From positions 50,324-114,323 of the forward strand of contig JAYMSP010000029.1 of the NCBI GenBank assembly GCA_036897095.1: DNA of 64,000 nt. Direction: 5' to 3'. The notes below the pieces were generated by a model that ran no database searches, was not told the DNA's origin, and saw nothing but the letters and a program-made list of their open reading frames with translations. Made by a program: the position numbers and the translations under genes. Origin of the DNA: Plantago elongata. Taxonomy: Eukaryota; Streptophyta; Magnoliopsida; Lamiales; Plantaginaceae. Of the stretch, positions 53,201 to 64,000 are shown piece by piece (the stretch's first letter is position 1; the number at the start of each line of letters is the position of its first letter).

Positions 53201-53560
53201 GCACTGGATTGCAAAATTTATGATGGGTGAGTTCAGTTAATACTTAATACAGTACGTGCTATTTGTTGTCGTCAATTACTGGATGCAATGCCTTCCACTT
53301 CCCCAGGGTGTTCTACAGAAGATTGGAGCTATTTGCATATCGTTCCTTTGGTCTAATAGTGATACCATCACACGGAAAGCACATGTTGCCTGGGAAAAAG
53401 TATATATATACCTAAATCTAAAGGGGGTTTGCAAATCATAGCATTGCATGAACGGAATAAAGCTTGTTTGCTGAAACTATCTATGTGGGAAACATGATAA
53501 CTTGTGGGTCAAGTGGATTTAGGGCTACTATGTACCACTGGATAGGATTAGTGGTTGTAC
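50250..53560 (+). mobile_element. LINE relic (gag-like, endonuclease, reverse transcriptase)
   Basis: In order: a DUF4283-type gag (GNVWVKLPRLLLHLWGASSL, FCESCQ); an endonuclease (MLMGDFNNIL at about 51270, DRVLGNVSWLQAYSH); a connector (VDWIRLGDGNNAYFHATVKA); and a reverse transcriptase (GIGDLKAPGLDGYNARFFKA, DNRPISCYTTLYKIVSKILT, MMQVDLQKAYDTVE, GIRQGDPISPLLFVLIMEY). The catalytic box reads FADVLLLFSRGD where FADD is required. It ends near KACLLKLSMW (53475). Stops and frame changes separate nearly every segment. It is inactive. The zf-RVT end is missing, although a separate minus-strand copy of that part sits just upstream. Confidence 0.88.
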
Positions 53561-54213
53561 ATTTTTATTATTGTAAGAAACTTGTGAGTGTTTGAGTGAT
53601 ATTGTACATACTCATTTTTATTTTTATGGTCAAATAACAATTCTTGTTGTCATATTTGGTCTGAACCTTACCTTTACATTTTCTATATGTCCAGTAACTC
53701 AGAACTATGGGGAAGCTGGGGGATATGAAAGAGGTTCTCCAGTGATATTGTAATTTGGATTTGATAGAATTTGTATCATAATTTGGATAGAACTAGTATT
53801 GTAATTTTGATAGTCAGTGGTGTTCTAGTTCTATTGATAGGGATTTCAAATCCGTAATTTTGAGTTATTTTCCTTATTTTTCTTCCTCAATGTTTAGTGT
53901 TTGAAATTGAGTTGTTATTATTTAGATTACATGTTAATTAACTCCTTTTTCTTTAATTGCATTTATATTATTTTATATTCAATTTATGTTTTGCATAAAT
54001 TGTGCGTCTACACCAATGTATAAAGTTTTGTGGGATGAAGGGAGTAGCAATCTTCACGTTTTTTGTATGTATAAAGAGTGACAAAATTTACTATAGTTTT
54101 CTTATAAATTATAACTTCACGTTTATTGGATCTCCTTAATGCAAATAAATATCATAATGACATTACATTCTTTATTATAATATTTCTAAACTAATACATT
54201 TCATAAAAAAAAC
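53561..54213. other. AT-rich spacer
   Basis: No coding or repeat signal was recognised. It forms the 3' flank of the cysteine-rich peptide gene transcribed from the minus strand. Confidence 0.4.
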
Positions 54214-54810
54214 TTATGCCAAACATTTTCGATGAGCGAAATCACTACAGTTTTGCATTACAAATGAGCAAGCACATACATATGGATCTTGAGGGCGGTC
54301 TTGAATGCAGATTCCAAGTACCTCTGTCCCGCACCTCTTCATGCATTCTGGAAGACATTTATGACCCATGTCATGTCCAAGGCAAGGAACATTTGGAATT
54401 ACCAAATAACACACATCATCAGCCGCCTTTGTGAATGGTACTTCATGAATGATGAATCCAACTACATAAACAAAATGAAAGTTAATTTAAAAGTTATGAA
54501 ATACATCATTTGAGATATTCAAAAGATTTTTAAAGAATTGGTATGTGTATGTGGGAGTTATGAGTCTTGAGATTTCATAGTACCTAGGAGTTATGGGAGT
54601 TGAGGACATTATTTTGGAAGTGTATTATTATCTAATTCACTGGTCTATGAGTGATTTTGTATTGAACATCAAGTGTGGTATTAAAATTTAAATGAAAATA
54701 AAATCATGAAATGTTTTTCTCATGTAAAATGAAAGCATGATACTTTAATTTGACATACCTGAAATCAGAGTGAGGGAAAGAATGTAAACGAATGAAGTGA
54801 AGCTTGTCAT
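54214..54810 (-). CDS. Secreted cysteine-rich peptide, defensin-like, two exons
   Basis: Exon 1 is 54759-54810 (MTSFTSFVYILSLTLISG), a signal peptide ending at a donor GGTATGTC. Exon 2 is 54214-54461, with acceptor TTTATGTAG. The join restores a 99-residue protein with one stop at 54214. The mature part has ten cysteines with spacing C-8-C-8-C-3-C-3-C-7-C-10-C-1-C-6-C-7-C, including the CxxxC and CxC steps of defensin-like proteins. Plant genes of this class typically have an intron just after the signal peptide, exactly as here. Such peptides are secreted and act in defence or in reproductive signalling; the role of this one is unknown. A TATA-like AATATAAG lies about 45 bp upstream. Neither exon is obvious as an open frame alone. 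Confidence 0.78.
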
Positions 54811-54852
54811 TGTGGATACAGTATTGTAATATTTTTTTTTGCAATTGACACA

Positions 54853-54862
54853 ACTTATATTG
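54853..54862 (-). promoter_or_regulatory. TATA-like element of the cysteine-rich peptide gene
   Basis: CAATATAAGT on the minus strand lies 43-52 bp upstream of the ATG at 54810, implying a very short leader. An A run (T run on the plus strand) separates them. Confidence 0.35.
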
Positions 54863-54869
54863 AATTTTC

Positions 54870-55560
54870 TATCGTAATAAAAGGGAAGGCAATAATTAGT
54901 TTTCATTGTGTTTCTAAAATTAACAAATTATGTTTTTTTTCATTACTATCTATATACGCAACAACTAATTTATATATTTTTCTTATGTATATAATATAAA
55001 ATGATTCAATCACCATATGTAGGAACTTTATTAATTGGATATCATCTTCATAGACTTCCATTAAATGTGGTATTAGTCTTCATTTGATATGTTGTTACTA
55101 TATTTTACTCTTGGTTGAAATTTAAAAACATAACAATTTCATTTATCATAAAAAACATAAATGAATTACCAAAAGTATGTATCTCAAAATGCTTAATAGT
55201 CCATACTCTAGTAGAATGCATTTAATTTATTATCACTAATACCATGTTTACATAATTTACTAATATTGATTAGTGGCGATGTCACGGTATAATTTACGAT
55301 TAATAATAAATAAAAGGGATAGATAAAATAAATTATTTGAGAAAATAAGGTAGTCCTACCGTATTATTTGAGAAAAAAACTAGTGGCGATGCCATGGTAC
55401 AATACTACAATGTTACTAATTGTTTATGCTAACTATAGAAAGTGTAAAAATATGGTCCTATTTTTAGTAAAGTATTAACATGTACATATTATATTTTTAA
55501 TACAATTTATATCTCTTATAAATCGAACTAAAATAAAATACAAAAATTTAGAACGCAATC
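54870..55560. other. AT-rich spacer with a short direct repeat
   Basis: TAGTGGCGATGYCAYGGTAYAAT occurs twice in the same orientation, near 55272 and 55380, about 110 bp apart. No gene is supported. Confidence 0.35.
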
Positions 55561-55704
55561 TATAGGCTTTCTCCCAACAACTCCGCGGTGGTATGCGTCA
55601 TCCCACCAAATACATAAAAATTAGTATTCTAAAAACGTAATTTCACATGCTACTGTTGGTTTTTTCCACAAGTCCCTCACCCAGTTCCGTTATGGATATA
55701 GAAA

Positions 55705-56155
55705 GTGATAGAAGAGAGTTTTCCCACCTAGAGAGTATCAGCCAGAACCCACCTTCCGGCCCGGCCCGTCATGGAGATCAAGATCAAAGGCAGTTTTCCC
55801 ACTATATATAGAGTATAAGCTGACCTCCCATGTTGGGGATTTTATAAAGATCAAGAAAGTAGATAGAAGATCGAAGAGAGTTTTCCCGCATAGAGAATAT
55901 TAGTCGATCTCCCCCCCCCCCCCCCACCCCCCCACGCTCGTTATAGAGATCAATAAAGTTTGAGAACATCGAAGAGAGTTTCCCCGTCTAGAGATGCCAG
56001 AACCCACCTCCTGACACATCATGGAGATGAAGAGAGTACATAAAAGACAGAAGACAGTCCACCCCCCCCAACGTCGCGCTCGTTGTGGAGATCAAGAAAG
56101 TAGAGAAGATCAAAGATATGTTCCCCCCCTAGAGATTATCATATCCCTCCCGTGT
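55705..56155 (+). repeat. Degenerate minisatellite, about six units of 60-97 bp
   Basis: Units begin GAGAGTTTTCCC and contain CTAGAGA..AT..AG, CTCCC or poly-C and GGAGATCAAGAAAGTAGA. Starts lie near 55711, 55790, 55877, 55973, 56054 and 56115. Poly-C runs of 8-17 have expanded inside two units (55908-55933 and 56060). The flanking sequence at 55600-55680 recurs at 58490-58560. Confidence 0.75.
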
Positions 56156-58490
56156 TTTTGAGGAACAGTAAGTTTTCAAATGCCAAAATTCAATGTAAAT
56201 GCCAAATCGGATAAAATAAGAAAATACGATGATTCAACCGTACATGGATCTAGATGAGCCCGATAAAGTCGTCCGACCTACTGTGTTGAAGCTCGTAAAA
56301 TACACAAGATGTTAATGGTGGCACTTTCGAGATAACGAAGTATGAAGTCCAAAAATAGCCCCGAAGACGAATCAACAAACATCTGACGAGAAATGGGGGA
56401 CGCAAGCCTACTGGGGTCCCTAAGAGACCCCAATAAGGTGTATGTACTCGAAAACTTCACAATCAAAGTTAATTAACTTCAGACCCATCGTTCTAAACCA
56501 TCCATAATGATAAGTGGAGGTTTTGGGGGTCTCTATACACTAAATAAGAGCACATTTGGGTCTCATAATTCACACACCACATACAAAGCAGCTCTCTTGA
56601 GAGAGAACCAATCATCGTAGCCCTAAAACAATGAAAGTCTGGCCACTAGCAACAAAGAAGCAGAAACATTAGTCGTCAAGAACATAAAGACTAAGCAATC
56701 ATTTCATTAATTTTATTTATTAATGATGTGTTTGATTTTCGTTATTAGTAGCTAAACCTTATTAGGAAAGACGAACAACCGGTCTTTATACAGTGTGGTA
56801 TATTAATGGATTATTTTGAGACGTAATTCGTATTTGCATCTCTATTCACTCGACTCTCATTGTGAGGTACCTTAGGTCTTATTATTAGGTGTTGGTAGAG
56901 GTATACAAGCTTCTTATGTGGAAGTTGATGAGTCAATTTTACACTGTCTCATTTGGTAAGACGATTCCCCTCCAACTAATAGATTGGAAGTTCGAGTCAC
57001 ATTTGTCGTTTAAGAAACAAAATTGGTTTACTACTGTCACTAGCTTTGCATTACTTCACTTTGATTAGTTCCACAATTGTGGTTTAGTCTTAACAGGTTT
57101 AACATGATTCGTCTTCTTGTGGAGAAGATCTATAAGTTCGGATATGTAAAGATACAAAAGAAGGAAATGAATAAGAATCCAAATTGAAGAAGGATTCGAA
57201 TTACATTCCACGAAGAATTCTCTATGAATTGAAGAATGAGAAGTTATAAGAGAAGAATAAGGAGATTCAACCTGATCAAGATCTTCAATCAAGATAGAAC
57301 TCTATACTATTGGGATTGATATTCACAACTATATATACTAGTCGATTAGTTCATAAATGATGAGTCGGTTTTACACCGTCTCATTTGGTCTTCTTTACCG
57401 TCTCATTGTCGTCCTTATTAAGTTTAGTTTTTATTAGTTTTTCTAGAGTATTTTTTCTTGTTATGTTCTTTGTGTATTTTATAGGTATTTGACTAAACTG
57501 CGTTAATTGGAGTTAAAATGGTGTGCTTTATATACATCTACAAGATTTGGAGTTCCAATGCCTCGAACGGGTACTAGAAGTGGAGCGGAATGGCCAAACT
57601 ATCAAAATTGAAGTCAGAAGGGTGAATCTGGTTGTTCTAGAGCACTTGACGACGCTAGGAGGAGCATGGTGTTCGCCAGGATCATTCGACTAATTTATGG
57701 AGACTCCAACAAGGTTTATCGGTGTGCCAGTAAGGCGGTTTTATGCAAATTTTGTGATCAGTTTCATCGTTCTTTTCCCAAATTGTTTAGAATTCGTTTT
57801 ATCTCCATTTGTGAGCTTTTCAATCTCAGTAGCTACTCAAGTTATCGTAGACTCGTAGTCATGACTTGTGCATAGTTATAGTCAACAGATTGCATAAGAT
57901 GTACATCTGATTTCTTGAGCAAAGCCAGATCCTAATGTTCTATTGTTAAGCTGGCAGGCCCGACATGCAATTATTTTAGTTTTCTTCTGGTAAGCTAGTG
58001 GTACAAATGCTATCAATTCTTTATTTTGACATTCTAGCTCCTTGAACTGGTCTTGCATGAATGCATGATGTAGAATCTCATTTCATAAATCTCTACACCA
58101 GTATTAGGAACCTAGAACAGTACAAGGGGATCCAAAGTTGGCTTATCAAAACAATTCATCTTGTTTTCATTTTGTATTTTCAATAGTAAAAAGTTTAATT
58201 TCTCCACTAAACAAATATCATTATTTTCATATTATACTCTTACTGCATCTTTATTTTCTCTATCAAACTAACAATCATAAATCAATCAACAACATTTAAA
58301 CCAATCAAATAACTTTAAAAATATAAAACACACAACTTCCTTCTTACACATACACACCACTTTATTCTTGCACTCTCATTTTTATGGTTAAATTCACCCT
58401 TGGATAGAGTTTTCAAGTTGCAATGAATTCATTCTTATTAGAGTGAGTTGGACCTCCAAATTGAGTTTGTGGTTGAAGCTATCTCCATAT
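56156..58490. other. Spacer with SINE remnant, nothing else recognised
   Basis: The SINE-like copy at 56947-57020 lies here. TTTTACACYGTCTCATTTGGT is present at 56938 and again at 57370. An open stretch at 57540-57880 without stops in part has no family resemblance. No gene is supported. Confidence 0.35.
56947..57020 (+). mobile_element. Degenerate tRNA-derived SINE, copy 3
   Basis: CTCATTTGGTAAGACGATTC is followed by CCAACTAATAGATTGGAAG and a B box GTTCGAGTCAC, then CGTTTAAGAAACAAAA. It is the same design as copies 1 and 2 and in sense orientation. No target duplication was identified. Confidence 0.65.
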
Positions 58491-58606
58491 ACACAAAAAT
58501 TTATTATTCTAAATTATCATTTCACATGGTACGACTATTTTTTCGAACCTATCCCTCCCTAGGAACCTCGCGTTGGTACATGGTCGCCACACCATAAACA
58601 CAATCA

Positions 58607-58667
58607 CCCCCCCCCCCCCCCCCCCCCTCGCGCCCCCCCCAAATACCCCACCCCCCCCCCCCCCCCT
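58607..58667 (+). repeat. Poly-C tract, two blocks
   Basis: Runs of about 20 and 17 C separated by short interruptions. The preceding about 110 bp (from 58493: ATTATTCTAAATTATCATTT, GGTACATGGTCGCCACACC) is a diverged copy of the sequence at 55570-55680, so the C tract belongs to the same repeat family as the minisatellite. The glycine-rich minus-strand frame here is not a gene. Confidence 0.85.
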
Positions 58668-59426
58668 TCTCGATGTGCCCCGCCGAAATATGCACAACAT
58701 GTTCTCATTAAGTTAAAACATATTGTTTGTCTTGTATTTGTTTTGTATTTTCAATAGTAAAAAGTTTCACTCAGTTTTGATGCAATTTTATAGTATGGTT
58801 ATTTATAATGTATGGGTTTGTCGAACATTTTACCCATTTAACTAATATTCATCTAACAATAACATAAAATATAAAATCTACGAGTTTTATTAAATGTTTA
58901 ATTTCTACAATATTATATTAATATGCTAAAAGATGTATGTAAATAATGAAAATTATGTTATAGTAATATATAATATCAAATAAAAACAGTTGCCATAATC
59001 CGTATAGCAGAATATTGTTTCCCAAAAATTGTATTTATATACAACTAACAATCCATATGTATCAAATAACCTCATATAATGTGGACATAATCACATAATA
59101 GTATATATATGACATGATATGTTACTCTATACAAAGCAATGACATCACTGACGCATTGTATTTTAGTTTTTGTAATTCATTGCCCTCACTTATGCTTTTT
59201 AACTTTATGTAATGGATTTGGAAAATAAATTTAATTGGTGTTAATTTCACATTATCTGTTGGACTTGAAAGTAAATATGGATGGAGATAGGACACCAACT
59301 TTACATATTATATATATGGATAATTAGTGTTATTTTTTTTCTCACTAGTTTCCGCCACATGCGAATAATCCAGTTAATCCCTTTTTTGAGGGGGCAACTT
59401 TTCTAGCGGTATTTTTTGTTGTTTTT

Positions 59427-59503
59427 TTTTTGCATTTGCAAGGTTCGGACACGAAACCTTTATTAATTGGACTTTAATTTCTTATCACTTGAGCTAACAA
59501 CCC
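59427..59503 (-). mobile_element. SINE-like element, second family, copy 2
   Basis: On the minus strand GTTGTTAGCTCAAGTGATAA is followed by a B-box-like GGTTTCGTGTCC and then a terminal A run (T/A-rich on the plus strand at 59410-59430). The design is that of the element at 20803-20888. Confidence 0.5.
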
Positions 59504-59524
59504 TTGGTAGTAGTGATAACTTTA

Positions 59525-60260
59525 CCAATCTAAGGAGGCGTTTGGTAGGGAATTGCGGATTAAGAAGTGAAGGCTACATTAGTGCTATTGAGAAATCCAT
59601 ACGAAAACGTCACTTTTATTTCTTGTGCCTGGTACACGTTTTTTGTTGTTAGACTAATTAGTGTCATGGTAGTATTATTTTAGCCACTTTTAAACTTGAT
59701 GTGTTTGGTACAAATCCTAACATTTTGTACTCCTAAATTAGGTTACAATTGCTCTTCTTTTATTATAATTTACCTAATTTGGCCCTCAAAGAAGCAAAAT
59801 GAGAGAAAATCACACAACCAGAGTGTTTGTCAGTTGCGTGTAGTACGACAAAAAATAAAGAAATCGTTACAAAACTACCGCTTGGTAGCTCGTGCAAAAA
59901 TTATGTACCAAGAAAACATATGGTTGTATTGAACCGTGTTGTATCATCACATAAGTTGGACTAAAAGTATATGGTTTGGATTATATTTAATTTGAGGTCC
60001 AATGGGTAGTATTTGTTGTATTTAATTCCGCGTTGGATGTTGGGCTCAAAATTGAGATTAGTTAACACCAACTCGGGAGTTGGTATAAGCCCACATTTCC
60101 AATTTACATTCCATTGTCGATTGTGGGCCAAGTAAATGGGCTGACCTAGTTTTAATCCATAGGGTAGCACTAAAGAGTCGAACGTGTTAAGACGCTACCG
60201 AAGTCCAAAAATACCTAAAATTCGACTTATGAGGCTGCCAAACACTTTTTGAGATACACT
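59525..60260. mobile_element. Possible hAT or PIF-like MITE
   Basis: GGAGGCGTTTGGTAGGG at the left and the inverted AAGTGTTTGGCAGCCTC at the right flank 730 bp of noncoding DNA. The similarity covers about 15 bp with several mismatches. No duplication was confirmed. Confidence 0.3.
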
Positions 60261-61237
60261 AGATATATAACTGAAATAACATACTATTTGAGCAGTACTT
60301 ATTTTTTATAATAATTATATGACATCTATTATTCGATATTAACATTCTAAATTCACCGAAATTTATATGATAAGTAAAATGTATGAGCAAAAGGGGATTG
60401 ATATGAAATATATGATTAGTTTCTCCCGTCTATAATATTCACACCAAAAGGGTTTATCATAAATATATGTGTTTCTCATTGATAAACATTCATATATTCA
60501 TCCACTCACATGTCAATTTTTGTGTAATATGAAAGTTTGCTAGGTCAAAAAAGATCTACAACCCTCGATATTAATTAATGAAAAGTTCTATTGAATAAAT
60601 TAAATATCAAAAGTTCATAACTTTTCTCTGAAAGTTACATATTCTATATTACAACTAAAAATGATTCAATGCCTTTCAAATTTCGCGCGTTACCAAACTA
60701 GTTAACTTTGAATGTTGAAGCTAAATTTTCGAACGTTAGCATTAAATTTGGCGCGTTTTTTGGATGAAATAACTAAATTATGAGGCCTTGGACTCTGTAC
60801 CTTAGTAACTGTCATGCATTCTTGAACCAACTGTTATTGAAAATGACCCCCTCAGTCTGTATCAAATCAACATTATGAAATGAATCCGTTTTCACTCCTT
60901 CCAACTTGGGAGTTCTCCATTCCCGACCTAACCACAAATTCTTCAGTTTTGTTTCGTGAACCCATAAGCAGAGCAGCCCATTTTATTTCCCCGCGACTCG
61001 TAGTTACGAAATGTTAAAACTCGATATAGGTGGTCGAGTTGTAAAATAGGCAAGTCGTATGTTAAAACTAGGAATGGAGTGAAGTTAGAAGATGTATAGT
61101 GTGGTGCAATTTGTCTAACGATTATATTCATTTAACTTATCTTCTCAGTCATGTCGAACGTTATAATTTTCGGGTGTCGACCGGTGGGACCTTTTGTACA
61201 GTTACAGTTACTGTAGTAGGACTGTAGGAGTATGCTC

Positions 61238-61245
61238 TATATATT
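61238..61245 (+). promoter_or_regulatory. TATA box of the RAD16-like gene
   Basis: TATATATT lies about 140 bp before the ATG at 61387, giving a predicted leader of about 110 bp that contains TCATCATCATC and CTTCTTC runs. Confidence 0.45.
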
Positions 61246-61386
61246 GCTAAAGAAATAAAACCTTTTTGTCTTCTTAAGCTAAAACTGCAAAGAAAAACCC
61301 TCAGAATTCTTCTTCATCATCATCATCTTCTTCAGAATTCAGATCCTTGTTTCCAACCTTTGCCATTCCGATTCTGATCGTGCGAA

Positions 61387-63984
61387 ATGAAGCTCCGATC
61401 TCAGGCCTCTTCATCCAGGAAAGGTATCATATATATGTCCTTTTCGATTCATTTTCTTATCGGAGTATGATTTCAGTGTTTTTTTTTGATAATCAAAAGC
61501 AGTTTCCTTAATCAAAAATGGTTTCTTAATCACAAACTGGAATTGAAACTGATGATCAGGTAAAGAGAAGAAGTACATAGACTCATCTTCTGACGAGGAT
61601 TATAGTAGTGATTCATCAGGCAATGCCAAATTCCAAGGTCATATCTCTGATTCTAATACAGAAGGTAGGATCTGTTGGTTGTTTACATGGATTGTAATTG
61701 TATCTATTATCCAAACTAATGTACTGTCGAACCGCTCGAATAGTTGTGTTACTGAATTTTTGCTCGTTGTGAATTGGTATAGATGCTATGCAAAATGTAG
61801 GGCTATGCACAAGAGTTATTTGGAAGTTTTATGTCATATTTTGTATTTGTTTTGTAATCTGTGCCGAGTTAAACCCTCATTTTGTCATCTTGGTTAAATG
61901 TAGACGAGGGCTTATCTCAACAATATAATGAGGTTGTGAGGAGGAAACCGAATTGCTTAGAGAGCAGAGGAGAGCAAAGCAATCAGATTCCGGACGAAGC
62001 TAATGAAGAGGGAGATAGTGCAAGGCCTGGAGTTCCTATAGAAGTGAACTATGACGGTCGAGGATATGTTTATGTTCCTAACAACAATGCAAAGCAGAGA
62101 GGCAGGAAGAAGCGGGTAGAAAGGCCGCTATTGATGTGGGAAGTTATGGAAGAAGAAAATAAGAGATGGATTGCAGAGAATCCAGTCCAAGACATAGATT
62201 TGGCAAATCAAAATGATATTATGGCCGAAACTGCTGAGGCTTCAGATGACTTGTTAATTCCTCTGCTGAGGTACCAGAAAGAGTGGTTAGCTTGGGCTTT
62301 GAAACAGGAAGAATCTATTATTAAAGGAGGTATACTGGCAGATGAGATGGGCATGGGCAAGACTCTTCAAGCAATAGCACTTGTTCTTGTCAAAAGACAG
62401 ATCTCAAAGGAAATATATGGGCATGATCTACCCTTATCTTCATCTAGTTCCTCAATGCAGCTACCATCAATCAAAGGAACTCTTGTTATTTGCCCCTTGG
62501 TAGCAGTGATGCAGTGGGTAGGTGAGATTGAGAAGTTCACTGCACAAGGAAGCACCAAGGTGTTGGTCTATCACGGTGCCAACAGAGCAAAAAATCATTA
62601 TCATTTTTCTGAGTATGATTTTGTTATAACAACATATTCAATCGTTGAGGCTGAGTACAGGAAATTTGTAATGCCTCCCAAGGAGAAATGCGATTTCTGT
62701 GGCAAATTGTTTTACGATCACAAGTTGAAAATTCACTTAAAATATTTTTGTGGACCTAATGCTGTGAAAACTTCCAAGCAGTCAAAGCAGGAGAAGAAAG
62801 AGCCTAGACCAAAGAAAATGTTGGACACTTCTTTAAAGAAAAGAAGTACTAAGGAGAGAAAGGAATGCGACTTGGGTGACGAAGACATGGACATTGGCAG
62901 CACAAGTGAAAATCCTGTGGTAAATGACCGAGCATCCTTTGCAGGAAAATCTATTCTGCACTCTTTGTTCTGGAATCGTGTCATATTGGATGAGGTAAAC
63001 TTACTTGTTTTTTGTTTTTTCATGTAGTTTTCCTCGTCTCCTTTTGTTTCATGTTTATTTTTTTTAACAAGACATCACTATGTGATGCGATCAGGGATTG
63101 AGGCAAACTTAAGTGGGGGAGAGGAGATTTTTTAAAATTAGCAAGGGGTCCTTGTTTTTTGCGATTCATTAATAAGTATTATCTATTTGAGTTCAGTAAA
63201 TGATCCATTTAAAATCGGGTAATTCTGTATTTTAACATATCTAATTATCTAATATTATTATATTGCGGTGAAAAATTGACCAGGTTAAGTTTTCATATCT
63301 AGTTAATAATGTCTGAGATACGTACACTATTTTATTGTTGATTTCTTCCAATTCAGTATAGCACTTATTATGTGCATCGTTCACCAATTAGTTTTAATGA
63401 TGCAGGCTCATTATATAAAAGAGAGACGCAGCAACACTACCAGAGCTGTTCTTGCCTTGCAATCTTCTTACAAGTGGGCTTTAAGTGGCACTCCGCTTCA
63501 GAATCGTGTGGGAGAGCTCTACTCTCTTGTAAGTAATTGATTTCAATACATCAACTCTAGAATTTATGCAGGGACTCTTGAAGAACATAAGTAGTTCTGT
63601 ATTCGTGTTCATGATATCTAAGTTTCTTGGTTAGCGAGTTCTCTTTAAAAACTAGTATATATTTTATTAGGCTTCACACATCACAATGTTGTTCTAACTT
63701 ATTTTTCAAGATCCAGCATCTTTTTCTTTACTAGTTCGTAATAACTAAAGTGTAGATTAAAATAAAATCCAACAAGCCCGTATCTTAATATATTATTTCA
63801 AATGACCCTGACAAAGCACAGGCGAAGTATAATATATGACCTCTTCAAAATTTTCTCTTTCAGTTTTCTATCCATATATAGACCTAATAAAAGTACTTCG
63901 ATTTATGCAGGTTCGCTTTCTACAAGTACTTCCGTACTCCTATTATTTCTGCAAGGATTGTGACTGCCGCACTCTGGACTACAG
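61387..63984 (+). CDS. RAD16: RAD16-like SNF2-family helicase (5' part; continues past right edge)
   Basis: Nuclear ATP-dependent translocase related to yeast Rad16, which works in global genome nucleotide excision repair; plant relatives also have a RING finger, which would lie beyond the window. Exons: 61387-61423, 61560-61664, 61904-62994, 63406-63528 and 63911-63984, all in phase, giving 476 residues. The N-terminus (MKLRSQASSSRKG) is followed by an acidic serine-rich stretch. LLRYQKEWLAWALKQEE leads to motif I ADEMGMGKTLQA; then GTLVICPLVAVMQW (Ia) and VITTYSIVEAEYRKF. The DEAH box is split between exons 3 and 4 (ILDE + AHYIKERRSN). WALSGTPLQNRVGELYSL is motif III. An insertion with CDFCGKLFYDHKLKIHLKYF, a zinc-finger-like module, sits between motifs Ia and II. 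Exon 5 ends at CRTLDY. No damage is seen. Confidence 0.9.
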
Positions 63985-64000
63985 GTACAAGACACAAACG

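Larger units (their letters stand above)
58690..61230. other. Spacer upstream of the RAD16-like gene
   Basis: AT-rich DNA without a supported gene. It includes a SINE-like fragment (59427-59503) and a possible 730-bp MITE (59525-60260) with ends GGAGGCGTTTGGTAGGG and, inverted, AAGTGTTTGGCAGCCTC. Confidence 0.4.

Noticed and set aside
58509-58700. Glycine-rich protein on the minus strand
   Set aside because: It is the translation of poly-C runs (GGG codons) with no start context or extension.

Overview
The window is nuclear DNA of a flowering plant, almost certainly a eudicot. Evidence: intron-split genes with GT..AG junctions that restore phase at every step, typical plant families (AXR1, a vacuolar aspartic proteinase with a plant-specific insert, a group IIb WRKY, UPF0496, a MAPKKK17/18-type kinase, a berberine-bridge-like oxidase), AT-rich spacers, and dense LTR, LINE, SINE, Helitron and MITE debris. 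An asterid (perhaps Lamiales) is only a guess. All exon models were assembled by eye from splice consensus, phase and family resemblance, with no transcript data.

Layout. 1-5460 (-): AXR1, the regulatory subunit of the NEDD8-activating enzyme, 8 exons seen, with the 3' end beyond the left edge; one intron holds a tRNA-derived SINE with an 11-bp target duplication. 5.6-6.0 kb: a TCGAG-rich hAT-like repeat. 6.6-9.9 kb (+): a decayed autonomous Helitron (Rep plus PIF1-like helicase). 11.1-17.5 kb (+): a large zinc-ribbon protein carrying about 18 degenerate 45-residue repeats around an acidic DEWNDF core. 19.5-20.5 kb (+): an intronless MAPKKK17/18-like kinase with G-box/ABRE-like elements upstream. 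21.7-28.4 kb (-): a complete 13-exon phytepsin-type aspartic proteinase, 496 aa. 29.2-31.3 kb (-): a copia remnant (gag, primer-binding site, LTR). 31.4-34.6 kb: hAT and Mutator-like MITEs. 35.4-37.5 kb (+): a complete five-exon WRKY gene, 532 aa. 37.7-39.0 kb: two miniature LTR retrotransposons (TRIMs) arranged as a palindrome. 40.8-42.4 kb (+): a frameshifted berberine-bridge-enzyme-like pseudogene. 44.1-44.9 kb: a MITE with long inverted termini. 45.6-47.5 kb (-): a complete two-exon UPF0496 gene, 375 aa. 49.6-53.6 kb: two LINE relics in opposite orientation. 54.2-54.8 kb (-): a small two-exon gene for a secreted 10-cysteine peptide, which no single open frame reveals. 55.6-58.7 kb: a minisatellite and poly-C tracts. 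61.4-64.0 kb (+): the 5' part of a RAD16-like SNF2 helicase running off the right edge.

The genes do not form a pathway or operon; each has its own promoter. The most unusual items are the WNDF-repeat protein (possibly a clathrin-adaptor-binding array, inferred), the hidden cysteine-rich peptide gene, the palindromic TRIM pair, and a compensated frame change in the kinase lobe of the MAPKKK. No wholly new system (array, cassette or cluster) could be demonstrated.
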